NCBI GenBank assembly: GCA_035719045.1
Contig: DASTGO010000485.1
Location: forward strand, 1 to 5,546
Length of the DNA: 5,546 nt
Source of the DNA: DASTGO01 sp035719045
GTDB taxonomy: Bacteria; Actinomycetota; Actinomycetes; Actinomycetales; Kineosporiaceae
Direction of reading: 5' to 3'
Part shown: one piece after another, positions 1 through 5,156 of the stretch
Numbering within the stretch: the stretch's first letter is position 1
Layout: the number at the start of each line of letters is the position of its first letter
Made by a program: the position numbers and the translations under genes
The notes under the pieces: generated by a model
The model's database searches: none
Told to the model about the DNA's origin: nothing
What the model saw: only the letters and a program-made list of their open reading frames with translations

Positions 1-655
1 ACCTCACGAAGCTCAGATCCCCCTCGTAGAGGTCCGCACAGGCGGCGGCCAGGGTCGAGAGCTTCGCGTTGGTGTGGACGGTTGCCGGGCCTTCCCCGAC
101 GGGGCTCGCGTCCTCCAGTGCGCGCCGGTCCAGGGCCTCGATCCACTTCACGGCGACGGCGGCGACCTGCACGAGTTCGGCGCGCAGCCGGGCCGGGTCG
201 GACTCGGCGAAGGCCTCCGCGACCTCCTCGTGGAGCACGTCCACGAACGTCAGTTCACCGAGGCTGGCCTGTCTCTCCGCCCATGAGCGGACGGCGTCCC
301 GGATAACCCACGCGGGGCGGACGTGCCCGACCGTCCACATGATGTCTGGGCCGGTCCCGTCCGGTAGGTCCTGGCGCCAGAACTTGGCTTCCTGCCGGAC
401 CCGCTCCTCCCGGATCTCGTCAAGCACCCGGTCGGTCGGGTTGGCGGTCGGCGGCTCGGCGGTGGTGATGCCGGTGATGGCGGCGGCGTGCCGGGCCGGG
501 TCGAAGGCCTCACCGGGCGCGGGTTCGGCCACTGCCAGCACCGTTCCCTCTGGCATGCCCGGGTCCGTGACGATCCTGGGTGTCAGGGCAGCGCCGGTCA
601 CCGGGCCGTCCATGTCCTCGACGTTGCAGGCTCGGCTGGTGGCGAGGTCGGGCAA
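1..655 (-). CDS. MazG-like nucleotide pyrophosphohydrolase-family protein, partial (C-terminus beyond left edge)
   Basis: The frame is open from TTG 655 to the window edge, giving 218 residues with no stop. The TTG start is chosen because GAGGAG lies 6 nt upstream; the first in-frame ATG is residue 15 and lacks such a site. Residues 1-75 look like a Pro/Ala-rich, poorly structured region. Residues 76-178 resemble the MazG-like proteins common in actinobacteria and their phages: a helix with EIREERVRQEAKFW, then LPDGTG (97-102), then helix EEVAEAF (143-149) and helix ELVQVAAVAVKWIEALDRR (160-178). Classical MazG enzymes hydrolyse (d)NTPs to monophosphates using an EExxE(n)ExxD metal site. Here E143, E144, E147 and E160 are present with the expected 12-residue gap, but the last Asp is Gln163. 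Catalysis is therefore uncertain. From residue 186 a further segment begins and is cut by the edge. It is preceded by hairpin 681-705. Family call is from remembered motifs, not a search. Confidence 0.72.
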   Translation of the reverse strand, partial: MPDLATSRACNVEDMDGPVTGAALTPRIVTDPGMPEGTVLAVAEPAPGEAFDPARHAAAITGITTAEPPTANPTDRVLDEIREERVRQEAKFWRQDLPDGTGPDIMWTVGHVRPAWVIRDAVRSWAERQASLGELTFVDVLHEEVAEAFAESDPARLRAELVQVAAVAVKWIEALDRRALEDASPVGEGPATVHTNAKLSTLAAACADLYEGDLSFVR

Positions 656-667
656 GGTGGGCTCCTC
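656..667 (-). promoter_or_regulatory. Ribosome binding site fixing a TTG start
   Basis: On the minus strand GAGGAG (667-662) is followed by CCCACC and then TTG at 655. The 6-nt spacing is ideal, and no ATG or GTG in that frame has a comparable site, so TTG is the best-supported start of the MazG-like gene. Confidence 0.7.
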
Positions 668-680
668 AGGGTGCGGTTGG

Positions 681-705
681 TGGCCGGGGTCGCTCACCCC
701 GGCCA
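681..705 (-). promoter_or_regulatory. Leader hairpin G, loop TGAGCGA
   Basis: A perfect 9-bp stem (681-689 with 697-705) encloses a 7-nt loop reading TGAGCGA on the mRNA strand. It lies 31 nt after the stop of the 233-aa gene and 25 nt before the TTG start of the MazG-like gene. No U-tract follows, so it is not a standard intrinsic terminator. It belongs to the seven-member NGAGCGA hairpin family in this window. Confidence 0.85.
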
Positions 706-736
706 GGGTGCGGTTCGGTGGTGCTGGTGGTGCGGG

Positions 737-1438
737 TCAGAGCGGCATGCGGGCGGTGAAGGTGACGGCGTCCGCGAGGGCGAGGATCGACGTCCAGTCC
801 TCCCCGTCGGGCGGGAACGGTGCGCCACTGCTGGCCGCCACGTCGGTGACGACGTTGAGGGCGTTCTGCAGGACGGCTGCCATGCAGCGGGCCACCTCGG
901 GGGTGATGGTGGCGGCCAGGGACCCGGCGGGCCCGCCGAGGGCGTTGGTGACGCCGTACATCCACCGGATCTCGTCGTCGCCGGTGTCGTCCCGCCAGTA
1001 GTCGTTCGAGCGGATGTCGTAGACCGCGTGACGCTGCCGGTCCGTCAGGATGCGGATTGCCTCACGGAGTCGACCGGCGGGGTCGTCGCGGACGTCCCGG
1101 GTCGGCTCCCCCGGTCCGGACGTGTGCGGCGGCAGGGGCTCCTCCACGGGGCCCATAGCGTCCGTGAGTAGCTGGGCCTCAGTCTTCCCGTCCTGCACGA
1201 TCCTGGGGGCCCTGGAGGGCGTCTCCGGGGTGAGGGCGTCCGCCCAGTCGGCGACCTGGTGGGGCGGGATGAGCCCGCCCTGCACGTGGGTGGCCTCCAC
1301 GATGGCGGCGACCTGCGCGACCAAGGCGTGGCCTCGGGCTCGGGACGCGGACAACTCCCGGTCCCGGTCGTCCATCGACGTGTCGGCGGCCTCGCCGAGT
1401 AGCCGCCCAGCCTCCTCGAGGTGCTGGGGCCCGTTCAC
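737..1438 (-). CDS. Hypothetical 233-aa helical protein
   Basis: The GTG start overlaps the stop of the preceding gene by 4 nt (GTGA), so translation is probably coupled. Residues 3-50 form an Ala-rich helical pair (HLEEAGRLLGEAAD... ALVAQVAAIVEA). This resembles N-terminal segments I have seen in many short actinophage proteins of unknown role, which is a weak recollection. Residues 70-120 are a Pro/Glu-rich linker. Residues 121-200 form a second helical region with several aromatic and acidic residues (YWRDD, DDEIRWMYG). The C-terminus (212-226) is another helix. No catalytic motif, signal peptide or membrane segment is seen. It is the last gene of a coupled trio. Function is unknown; the real/spurious call is secure because of coupling, length and composition. 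Confidence 0.85.
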   Translation of the reverse strand: MNGPQHLEEAGRLLGEAADTSMDDRDRELSASRARGHALVAQVAAIVEATHVQGGLIPPHQVADWADALTPETPSRAPRIVQDGKTEAQLLTDAMGPVEEPLPPHTSGPGEPTRDVRDDPAGRLREAIRILTDRQRHAVYDIRSNDYWRDDTGDDEIRWMYGVTNALGGPAGSLAATITPEVARCMAAVLQNALNVVTDVAASSGAPFPPDGEDWTSILALADAVTFTARMPL

Positions 1439-1881
1439 CAGGTCACCTCGTTCGTGGTCAGCCAGTGCTCGGCGGAAGCCTCAAGCACGCTCATGGGGGC
1501 CGACCCGACCACGTCCGGGTGACTCCTTCCGCCCCAGCCGCCGACCAGTCCAGCGAGGGGCCTGCTGTCGGCCAGGTCCACGGTGCAGGTGACAGTCACT
1601 CTGACGCCGTCCACGATCCCGTAGACCGTGAGGGTGACGTCCGCGGTGCGCCGCTGCGCGGTGGCACCGGTCACGCCGAGGGCCACGCACCAGTCGCGCA
1701 GCAGGTCGGGGCGGCGGTCCACGGACAGCTCGGCGCGGGGCTCAGGGTGGGACACGAGGGGGCCGGGCCCGTATGTCTCCCCGTAGGGCGCGGACAGGCC
1801 GTGCGTGCCCATGAGGCCGGTCACAACCTGGCGGGCCCGCACGGTGGCGGCAGCGATGGCCGCCCAGTCGAGCCCGGTCAC
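1435..1881 (-). CDS. Hypothetical 148-aa alpha/beta protein
   Basis: The GTG start overlaps the upstream gene's TGA by 4 nt, and its own TGA overlaps the next GTG by 4 nt, making it the middle of a translationally coupled trio. Residues 4-24 are a helix. A Gly/Pro/Tyr-rich loop follows (25-50). Residues 56-105 show a helix (LLRDWCVALGV) and then alternating hydrophobic strands (DVTLTVYGIVDGVRVTVTC), suggesting a beta-hairpin-containing small fold. Residues 109-126 are Gly-rich. There is no recognisable enzyme motif, and no membrane segment. I do not recognise the family; helix-plus-beta-hairpin proteins of this style are frequent among actinophage unknowns, but that does not give a function. 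Confidence 0.85.
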   Translation of the reverse strand: MTGLDWAAIAAATVRARQVVTGLMGTHGLSAPYGETYGPGPLVSHPEPRAELSVDRRPDLLRDWCVALGVTGATAQRRTADVTLTVYGIVDGVRVTVTCTVDLADSRPLAGLVGGWGGRSHPDVVGSAPMSVLEASAEHWLTTNEVTW

Positions 1882-2174
1882 CGGTAGACGCCGATCAGGC
1901 GGCTGGCGATGACGTTCGCGTCCGCCCGTTCCCCGCGAGCCATGGCCCGCAGCAGGGACGCCCTCCTGGGGTCCCCCTGCCGGTCGGAGCGGGCGGCCTC
2001 AGCCATCCACCGGTTCGCGCGCCGCAGGTGCTCCAGGGCCCGCTGTGCGGCCCGGGAGCCGGTGGCGTGGGTGGCGGCGCGACGTGCCGCGTACGTGTGG
2101 ACGGCATGCTGGGCGGCCCGCCGGCGGGCAGCGTCGTCCGTGTACGGGGGTCGCGTGGCGGGGGTCATGAGCAT
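1878..2174 (-). CDS. Hypothetical 98-aa Arg/Ala-rich helical protein
   Basis: The chosen ATG at 2174 has GAGGAG 7 nt upstream. A second ATG two codons later (2168) is possible. An upstream in-frame GTG (2213) would start inside hairpin 2199-2219 and has no ribosome site, so it was rejected. Nearly the whole protein from residue 13 to 92 is predicted helical and very basic, rich in Ala and Arg (for example AARRRAAQHAV and RAAQRALEHLRRANRW). The charge could suit nucleic-acid binding, but no helix-turn-helix or zinc motif is seen, so this is only a possibility. It ends in a GTGA overlap with the 148-aa gene and leads the coupled trio. Confidence 0.82.
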   Translation of the reverse strand: MLMTPATRPPYTDDAARRRAAQHAVHTYAARRAATHATGSRAAQRALEHLRRANRWMAEAARSDRQGDPRRASLLRAMARGERADANVIASRLIGVYR

Positions 2175-2198
2175 GGTGAGGCTCCTCGGTACAGTGGG

Positions 2199-2219
2199 CG
2201 GCCCGTCGCTCACGGGCCG
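2199..2219 (-). promoter_or_regulatory. Leader hairpin F, loop TGAGCGA
   Basis: A perfect 7-bp stem (2199-2205 with 2213-2219), extendable by one G-U pair, encloses the loop TGAGCGA on the mRNA strand. It lies 12 nt after the stop of the 46-aa membrane protein and 24 nt before the ATG of the 98-aa gene. GAGGAG sits between hairpin and start. No U-tract follows. Confidence 0.85.
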
Positions 2220-2231
2220 TGTTGCTGGTGT

Positions 2232-2372
2232 TCAGTCTGCCGGTGGGGTCTGACGGTTCGGGGGATCGTCGCGGGTGCGCCGCAGGTAGTCGGACCACGC
2301 CCATCCCCCGTACGTGAATGCGAGGGCGGCGACGGTGAGTGCGGCGGCGATCAGGGTGTGCTGTCGGGTCAT
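2232..2372 (-). CDS. Small single-pass membrane protein, 46 aa
   Basis: From ATG 2372 the peptide begins MTRQH, then a hydrophobic stretch of about 20 residues (TLIAAALTVAALAFTYGGWAW, roughly residues 6-26), then a basic and proline-rich tail (DYLRRTRDDPPNRQTPPAD). This fits a one-helix inner-membrane peptide with a short N-terminus. GGAAGG lies 10 nt upstream, a rather weak site. An alternative ATG at 2426 would add 18 residues ahead of the helix and has a G-rich tract too close to it. Start choice is therefore uncertain. It is the only gene without a family hairpin immediately before its start; the nearest hairpin (2502-2538) is 129 nt away. Function unknown. Confidence 0.65.
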   Translation of the reverse strand: MTRQHTLIAAALTVAALAFTYGGWAWSDYLRRTRDDPPNRQTPPAD

Positions 2373-2437
2373 GGGGTGCTGGCCTTCCGGGGTCGCGCCT
2401 GGAACGTGGCGCGTGACCCGCATCATGCCCCCTGTGA

Positions 2438-2455
2438 CCCTGGTGTCCGCCAGGG
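2438..2455 (-). repeat. Short inverted repeat in leader of the 46-aa gene
   Basis: CCCTGG and CCAGGG (2438-2443 and 2450-2455) form a 6-bp stem with a 6-nt loop. The loop is CGGACA on the mRNA strand, so it is not a member of the NGAGCGA family. It could be incidental in GC-rich DNA. Confidence 0.35.
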
Positions 2456-2501
2456 AGTATCGACGCGTTTCCCCTGGTCAGTTGGTGCCGTGCGGGGGGT
2501 G

Positions 2502-2538
2502 CCTGGTGGGCCCCTGTCGCTCTCAGGGGCCCACCAGG
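2502..2538 (-). promoter_or_regulatory. Hairpin E, 15-bp stem, loop AGAGCGA
   Basis: A perfect 15-bp stem (2502-2516 with 2524-2538) encloses AGAGCGA on the mRNA strand. It starts 11 nt after the stop of the 287-aa gene. Unlike the six other copies it is not followed within 20-29 nt by a ribosome site and start; the nearest downstream starts are 2426 and 2372. Strong stem and position make a terminator or 3'-end stabiliser role possible, but no U-tract follows. Confidence 0.85.
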
Positions 2539-2549
2539 GGCGGTAGTCG

Positions 2550-3413
2550 TCAGTGCAGGTTGAGGGCGGCCATGGTGTACCAGTCGCGGGCCGACTCGAT
2601 GGCGGCGAGGAAACCGAACGTCCTCGGGCGGATCGCGTCGACGTGCTGCCCGTCCCGGTAGATGTGCACGGCGTGCCCGTGCCCTTCCCGCGGGGTGAGG
2701 ACGGCGCGGCGCTGCCCGTCCCGGCCCAGCAGCTCGAACGAGCCGGGGCAGCGGGGGTTGCGGCGGTCGCGGGCGGTCCACCCGAGACGGGTGAGCAGGA
2801 CGGTGGCGTCGTCGCCTGCGTGCCCGCGGAACAGGGCGGCGATCTTCGCGGTGCGGTCGGCGGTCCGGTAGCCGATCTCGTAGGAGGGGGCGGCGTTCCC
2901 GTCGAACGAGAGGACCGCGTGCTTCGCGTTGAGGCCTGCTCCCCAGGAGACGGCGATGGTGGCGTCGTAGCGGCGCCACACGGTCTCCTCGGGGGTGGCG
3001 GAGATGATCGTCCAACCGTTGGCGGTGGCGTGCTTGCGGAGCACGGTCCAGGCCCGGCCGACCGTGTGCCCGGGGACGGTGAGGGTGCGGGCCAGGTCGA
3101 GGCCCGCGCGGAGCCGGTCCGCCTCGGAGGTGTCCAGTTCGGCGGCGACGTGGTCCCACGTGGTGCCGTCGGCCAGGGAGGGCAGGTTGAGCGGCTTGCC
3201 GGTGACGGCGACCGGGTAGCGGTGGAGCATGACGGCGACTACACCCTCCGGGCGGACGATGATGACGTCGCCGTGCCGGATGTCGTCGCGGCCTCCGGTC
3301 TGCTGGTACGCCTCCTCGGTGGTGGCGTAGTGGTGGACGTTCACGGCGATGCCGGTGGCGAGTCGGACGAGGTCGTCGACGGTGGGGGCGTCCTGGGGGG
3401 CGGTGCTGGTCAC
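2550..3413 (-). CDS. Hypothetical 287-aa multidomain protein
   Basis: The GTG start at 3413 has AGGAGGAA a few bases upstream. Residues 10-75 contain a segment (TTEEAYQQTGGRDDIRHGDV followed by VRPEGVVAVML and YPVAVT) of a kind I recall in unknown proteins of actinobacterial phages and plasmids: a short helix, then a 'GD-hydrophobic-strand' unit. Residues 122-200 carry a helix, then GW (133-134), TV (144-145), a strand with W157, AKHAVL and ADRTAKIAALF. This pattern is repeated in residues 12-88 of the neighbouring 200-aa protein. Residues 203-287 start with another LGW, then beta-rich sequence, and end in a helix (FLAAIESARDWYTMAAL). No catalytic motif or membrane segment is visible. Lacks a recognised function; probably cytoplasmic. 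Confidence 0.88.
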   Translation of the reverse strand: MTSTAPQDAPTVDDLVRLATGIAVNVHHYATTEEAYQQTGGRDDIRHGDVIIVRPEGVVAVMLHRYPVAVTGKPLNLPSLADGTTWDHVAAELDTSEADRLRAGLDLARTLTVPGHTVGRAWTVLRKHATANGWTIISATPEETVWRRYDATIAVSWGAGLNAKHAVLSFDGNAAPSYEIGYRTADRTAKIAALFRGHAGDDATVLLTRLGWTARDRRNPRCPGSFELLGRDGQRRAVLTPREGHGHAVHIYRDGQHVDAIRPRTFGFLAAIESARDWYTMAALNLH

Positions 3414-3438
3414 GGGTTCCTCCTGGGCAGGTGCCGGG

Positions 3439-3475
3439 CGGGTGGGGGCCCTGTCGCTCGCAGGGCCCCCACCCG
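3439..3475 (-). promoter_or_regulatory. Leader hairpin D, 15-bp stem, loop CGAGCGA
   Basis: A perfect 15-bp stem (3439-3453 with 3461-3475) encloses CGAGCGA on the mRNA strand. It lies 19 nt after the stop of the 200-aa gene and 25 nt before the GTG of the 287-aa gene, with AGGAGG between. It is as long as hairpin E but has a different stem sequence in its outer half. No U-tract follows. Confidence 0.88.
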
Positions 3476-3494
3476 GGGTTGGTGGTGGGGCGGG

Positions 3495-4097
3495 TCAGCC
3501 GATCGAGTAGGTCTGGCCCTGGTTGACCGTGAGGACGGTGCGGGAACCCACGGGGACACTCTCGGCGTACTCGGTCTCGATGAGGATCTGGCGGACACCG
3601 CCCGCGGTGGTGAAGACGGAGACGGCGATCCCGCAAACGTCCAGCACGTATCCCACAGACCGGTCACCGGTCCCGGGCTCGACGGGCAGGACGGTGAGGT
3701 TCCCGTCGGGGAGCTGGTGCGTCTGCCGCTCGGTGTGCGTGGCAGCCTGCTGCTGCTCCTGCTCGGTGAGGCTGTCCAGCATGTCGCCGAGCACGCTGCC
3801 CGTGGCCGGCTGCTGCGGGGTCGCATCGGGGCGGCTGCCGTGCCGGTGGATCCACGACAGGACGAGGTCGGCGCGGTCGTGGGTTCCGGCGTTGCACACC
3901 TCGAGGGCGCTGTCGTTTCGGGCGAGGATCGCCTCCCGGACGGTGGTGCGTCCGCACCACCAGAGGTTGATCGCCATGCCGTCGCGGACGAGGACTGTGC
4001 GGCCGGGGATGGCGGTGAGGTGCCACCCGTGTTCGGCTGCTTCGCGGACGATCTGCTGCCGCTCGGTCTCCTGCGGCTCGGTGACGACGATGGTCAT
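3495..4097 (-). CDS. Hypothetical 200-aa two-domain protein
   Basis: ATG 4097 is chosen because AAGGAGG lies just upstream; the longer in-frame form from 4136 would begin in the hairpin at the predicted 5' end of the mRNA. Residues 12-88 (REAAEHGW, RTVLVRD, AINLWW, REAIL, HDRADLVLSWI) match in pattern the 122-200 region of the adjacent 287-aa protein. Residues 89-130 are a Gln/Thr/Glu-rich linker with a helix (VLGDMLDSLTEQEQQQAA). Residues 132-200 are beta-rich (NLTVLPVE, GYVLDVCGIAVSVFTTAGG, RQILIETEY, SRTVLTVNQGQTYSI), probably a small beta-sandwich or barrel. It is the first gene behind promoter 4144-4173. No enzyme motif or signal peptide is seen. Confidence 0.88.
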   Translation of the reverse strand: MTIVVTEPQETERQQIVREAAEHGWHLTAIPGRTVLVRDGMAINLWWCGRTTVREAILARNDSALEVCNAGTHDRADLVLSWIHRHGSRPDATPQQPATGSVLGDMLDSLTEQEQQQAATHTERQTHQLPDGNLTVLPVEPGTGDRSVGYVLDVCGIAVSVFTTAGGVRQILIETEYAESVPVGSRTVLTVNQGQTYSIG

Positions 4098-4117
4098 GGC
4101 CCCTCCTTCGGTCGGCG

Positions 4118-4134
4118 GCCCGTCGCTCTCGGGC
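4118..4134 (-). promoter_or_regulatory. Leader hairpin B, loop AGAGCGA
   Basis: A perfect 5-bp stem (4118-4122 with 4130-4134), the shortest of the family, encloses AGAGCGA on the mRNA strand. It begins about 5 nt after the transcription start predicted from the promoter at 4144-4173 and ends 20 nt before ATG 4097, so it is the 5' tip of that mRNA. Confidence 0.82.
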
Positions 4135-4143
4135 ACAGTGCAG

Positions 4144-4173
4144 ACTTTAGACAGGGTACGTTCGAGGGGTCAA
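4144..4173 (-). promoter_or_regulatory. Sigma70-type promoter P2
   Basis: On the minus strand TTGACC (4173-4168) and TAAAGT (4149-4144) are separated by 18 bp. The predicted start is near 4139 (A). The TGA stop of the 62-aa gene lies inside the -35 hexamer. An 18-base block, CGTACCCTGTCTAAAGTC, is identical to promoter P1, covering 11 bp of spacer as well as the -10. Conservation of spacer bases beyond the hexamers suggests a regulator or special polymerase contact. Confidence 0.8.
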
Positions 4174-4358
4174 TTCGAGACGGCCACGAGGCGCGTCACG
4201 TCCACCTCCAGCAACTCCCCCGCACCGAACCCGTCCGGAGGATCCGGCAGCTCCACGAGCACCGTCCGCGCCCACGCCAGCCGCACCACCCCCGCAGTCA
4301 GCACCGGACCGACCGGGCCCAGCACCCGCAACGTCACCTCGTCGCCGGGGGCGGGCAC
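4170..4358 (-). CDS. Hypothetical 62-aa beta-rich protein
   Basis: The GTG start at 4358 is preceded by GGAGGT with a 6-nt spacer, which decides the start over longer in-frame readings. The gene begins 25 nt inside the end of the 83-aa gene, so the two are probably coupled. The sequence alternates hydrophobic and polar residues (GDEVTLRVLG, VLTAGVVRLAW, RTVLVELPD, GELLEVDVTRLVAV), consistent with a small five-strand barrel-like fold; opening with PAPGDEV is typical of such folds. No specific family is recognised. Its TGA overlaps the -35 element of the downstream promoter P2. Confidence 0.75.
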   Translation of the reverse strand: MPAPGDEVTLRVLGPVGPVLTAGVVRLAWARTVLVELPDPPDGFGAGELLEVDVTRLVAVSN

Positions 4359-4585
4359 GCGGACACCTCCGCCCACACACGCTGCACCACAGCCAGGGCC
4401 AACCCCAGGTCGGCGGACAGGCGCTGCCGGGCCCCCTCCGCCAAGGCCGCCACCAGCTCCACAGACTGCCCGCACCGGGCGGCCACCTGCCGCCGCTGCA
4501 GGTCCAACACGGCAGCGGCAGCGATCATGTCGCGCTGCCACTGCATGACGGTGTTACCGGTCAGGGGGACGGTCGACACGCTCAC
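4334..4585 (-). CDS. Hypothetical 83-aa helical protein
   Basis: The GTG start at 4585 has GAGGAGGG about 6-8 nt upstream. Residues 14-73 are predicted as two or three amphipathic helices (MQWQRDMIAAAAVLDLQRRQ, VELVAALAEGARQRL, LGLALAVVQRVWAEV) with few breaks; the ends are short and polar. This could be a helical bundle or coiled-coil dimer. No DNA-binding or catalytic motif is seen. It is preceded by hairpin 4608-4626 and overlaps the 62-aa gene by 25 nt; the pair may work together. Function unknown. Confidence 0.8.
   Translation of the reverse strand: MSVSTVPLTGNTVMQWQRDMIAAAAVLDLQRRQVAARCGQSVELVAALAEGARQRLSADLGLALAVVQRVWAEVSACPPPATR
4361..4370 (-). promoter_or_regulatory. Ribosome binding site inside the 83-aa gene
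   Basis: GGAGGT (4370-4365) lies 6 nt before GTG 4358, within the last codons of the upstream 83-aa gene. It defines the start of the 62-aa gene. Confidence 0.7.
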
Positions 4586-4607
4586 GGTGATCCCTCCTCA
4601 GTGGGGG

Positions 4608-4626
4608 CCCGCCTCGCTCCGGCGGG
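4608..4626 (-). promoter_or_regulatory. Leader hairpin C, loop GGAGCGA
   Basis: A perfect 6-bp stem (4608-4613 with 4621-4626) encloses GGAGCGA on the mRNA strand. It lies 36 nt after the stop of the 154-aa gene and 22 nt before GTG 4585. It is the only copy with a C-G rather than G-C closing pair. No U-tract follows. Confidence 0.83.
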
Positions 4627-4662
4627 GTGATGCAGGTGACGCTGGGGTGCAGGGTGCCCGGC

Positions 4663-5127
4663 CTACCGGGTGGTCGTCGCCCGCAGCTCGCAGGCGGCCA
4701 GGAACCAGACGGCGGCCGTCCACCCACCACCGTCAGCGACCGCGCACAGCCGGGCGACGGTGACGTCCAGTCCGTCGAGGTCGGCGCCGCCGTGCACGCT
4801 GATCCCACCCTCGTCCGCACCCGCGGCGGCCGGGTCGTCGAGGTCGAAGAACCGGCCGTCCCGGATGCACTCGAGGACGCCGATGCCGTCGCGGACCCAC
4901 GCGGCCCCGAACTCGGCGGCGAGGGCGCCCGCGGCGGCCACGATGGCGGCCGGGTCATCCTCCAACCGCACCCTCTCGCCCGCGACCAGCTCGGCGACCG
5001 TGAAGGCGGCGAACGTGACATCCCAGTCCCACGCGTCGACGACCCGGGCCAGGGCCCGCACGGCGTCCGGCCCAGCCGTGGCCTGCACGAAGTCGAGGTG
5101 GCTGACGGCGGGGGTGGTGGTGGTCAC
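4663..5127 (-). CDS. Hypothetical acidic 154-aa protein
   Basis: GTG 5127 is chosen: AAGGGAG lies 5 nt upstream. A longer in-frame form from GTG 5178 would begin at the very 5' end of the predicted transcript inside the hairpin region, without a ribosome site. The protein is rich in Ala, Asp and Val. Residues 10-30 and 38-78 are mainly helical (VRALARVVDAWDWD, FTVAELVAG, AAIVAAAGALAAEF). Residues 79-100 have strand/helix character with acidic patches (GIGVLECIRDGRFFDLDD). A Gly-rich loop (101-118) precedes a last helical part (LDVTVARLCAV, WTAAVWFLAACEL). No motif is recognised. It is the first gene behind promoter P1, suggesting high or early expression relative to its neighbours, which is inference. 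Confidence 0.83.
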   Translation of the reverse strand: MTTTTPAVSHLDFVQATAGPDAVRALARVVDAWDWDVTFAAFTVAELVAGERVRLEDDPAAIVAAAGALAAEFGAAWVRDGIGVLECIRDGRFFDLDDPAAAGADEGGISVHGGADLDGLDVTVARLCAVADGGGWTAAVWFLAACELRATTTR

Positions 5128-5156
5128 GGTGGCTCCCTTGGGTTCGGTATCTGGGT

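Noticed and set aside
69..1001. 310-aa plus-strand frame at the left end
   Set aside because: Ser/Arg/Ala-rich shadow antisense to the MazG-like gene and the 233-aa gene; no ribosome site.
2462..2464. GTC start of a 13-codon leader peptide before the 46-aa membrane gene
   Set aside because: GTC is not an accepted start codon, and the distance from hairpin E is outside the family range. Kept only as part of the outlier finding.
3439..3475. Intrinsic terminator
   Set aside because: The stem is strong, but no run of T follows on either strand, and the conserved loop shared with promoter-proximal leaders points to another role. A terminator function is not excluded.
1999..3636. 545-aa open frame on the minus strand
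   Set aside because: Extremely Arg/Pro/His-rich, crosses three gene boundaries and hairpins D, E and F, and overlaps better-supported genes in another frame.
2553..4763. 736-aa open frame on the plus strand
   Set aside because: It runs antisense through several minus-strand genes and all of hairpins B, C and D, has Gly/Val/Asp-rich low-information sequence, and lacks a ribosome site. Such shadows are normal at this GC content.
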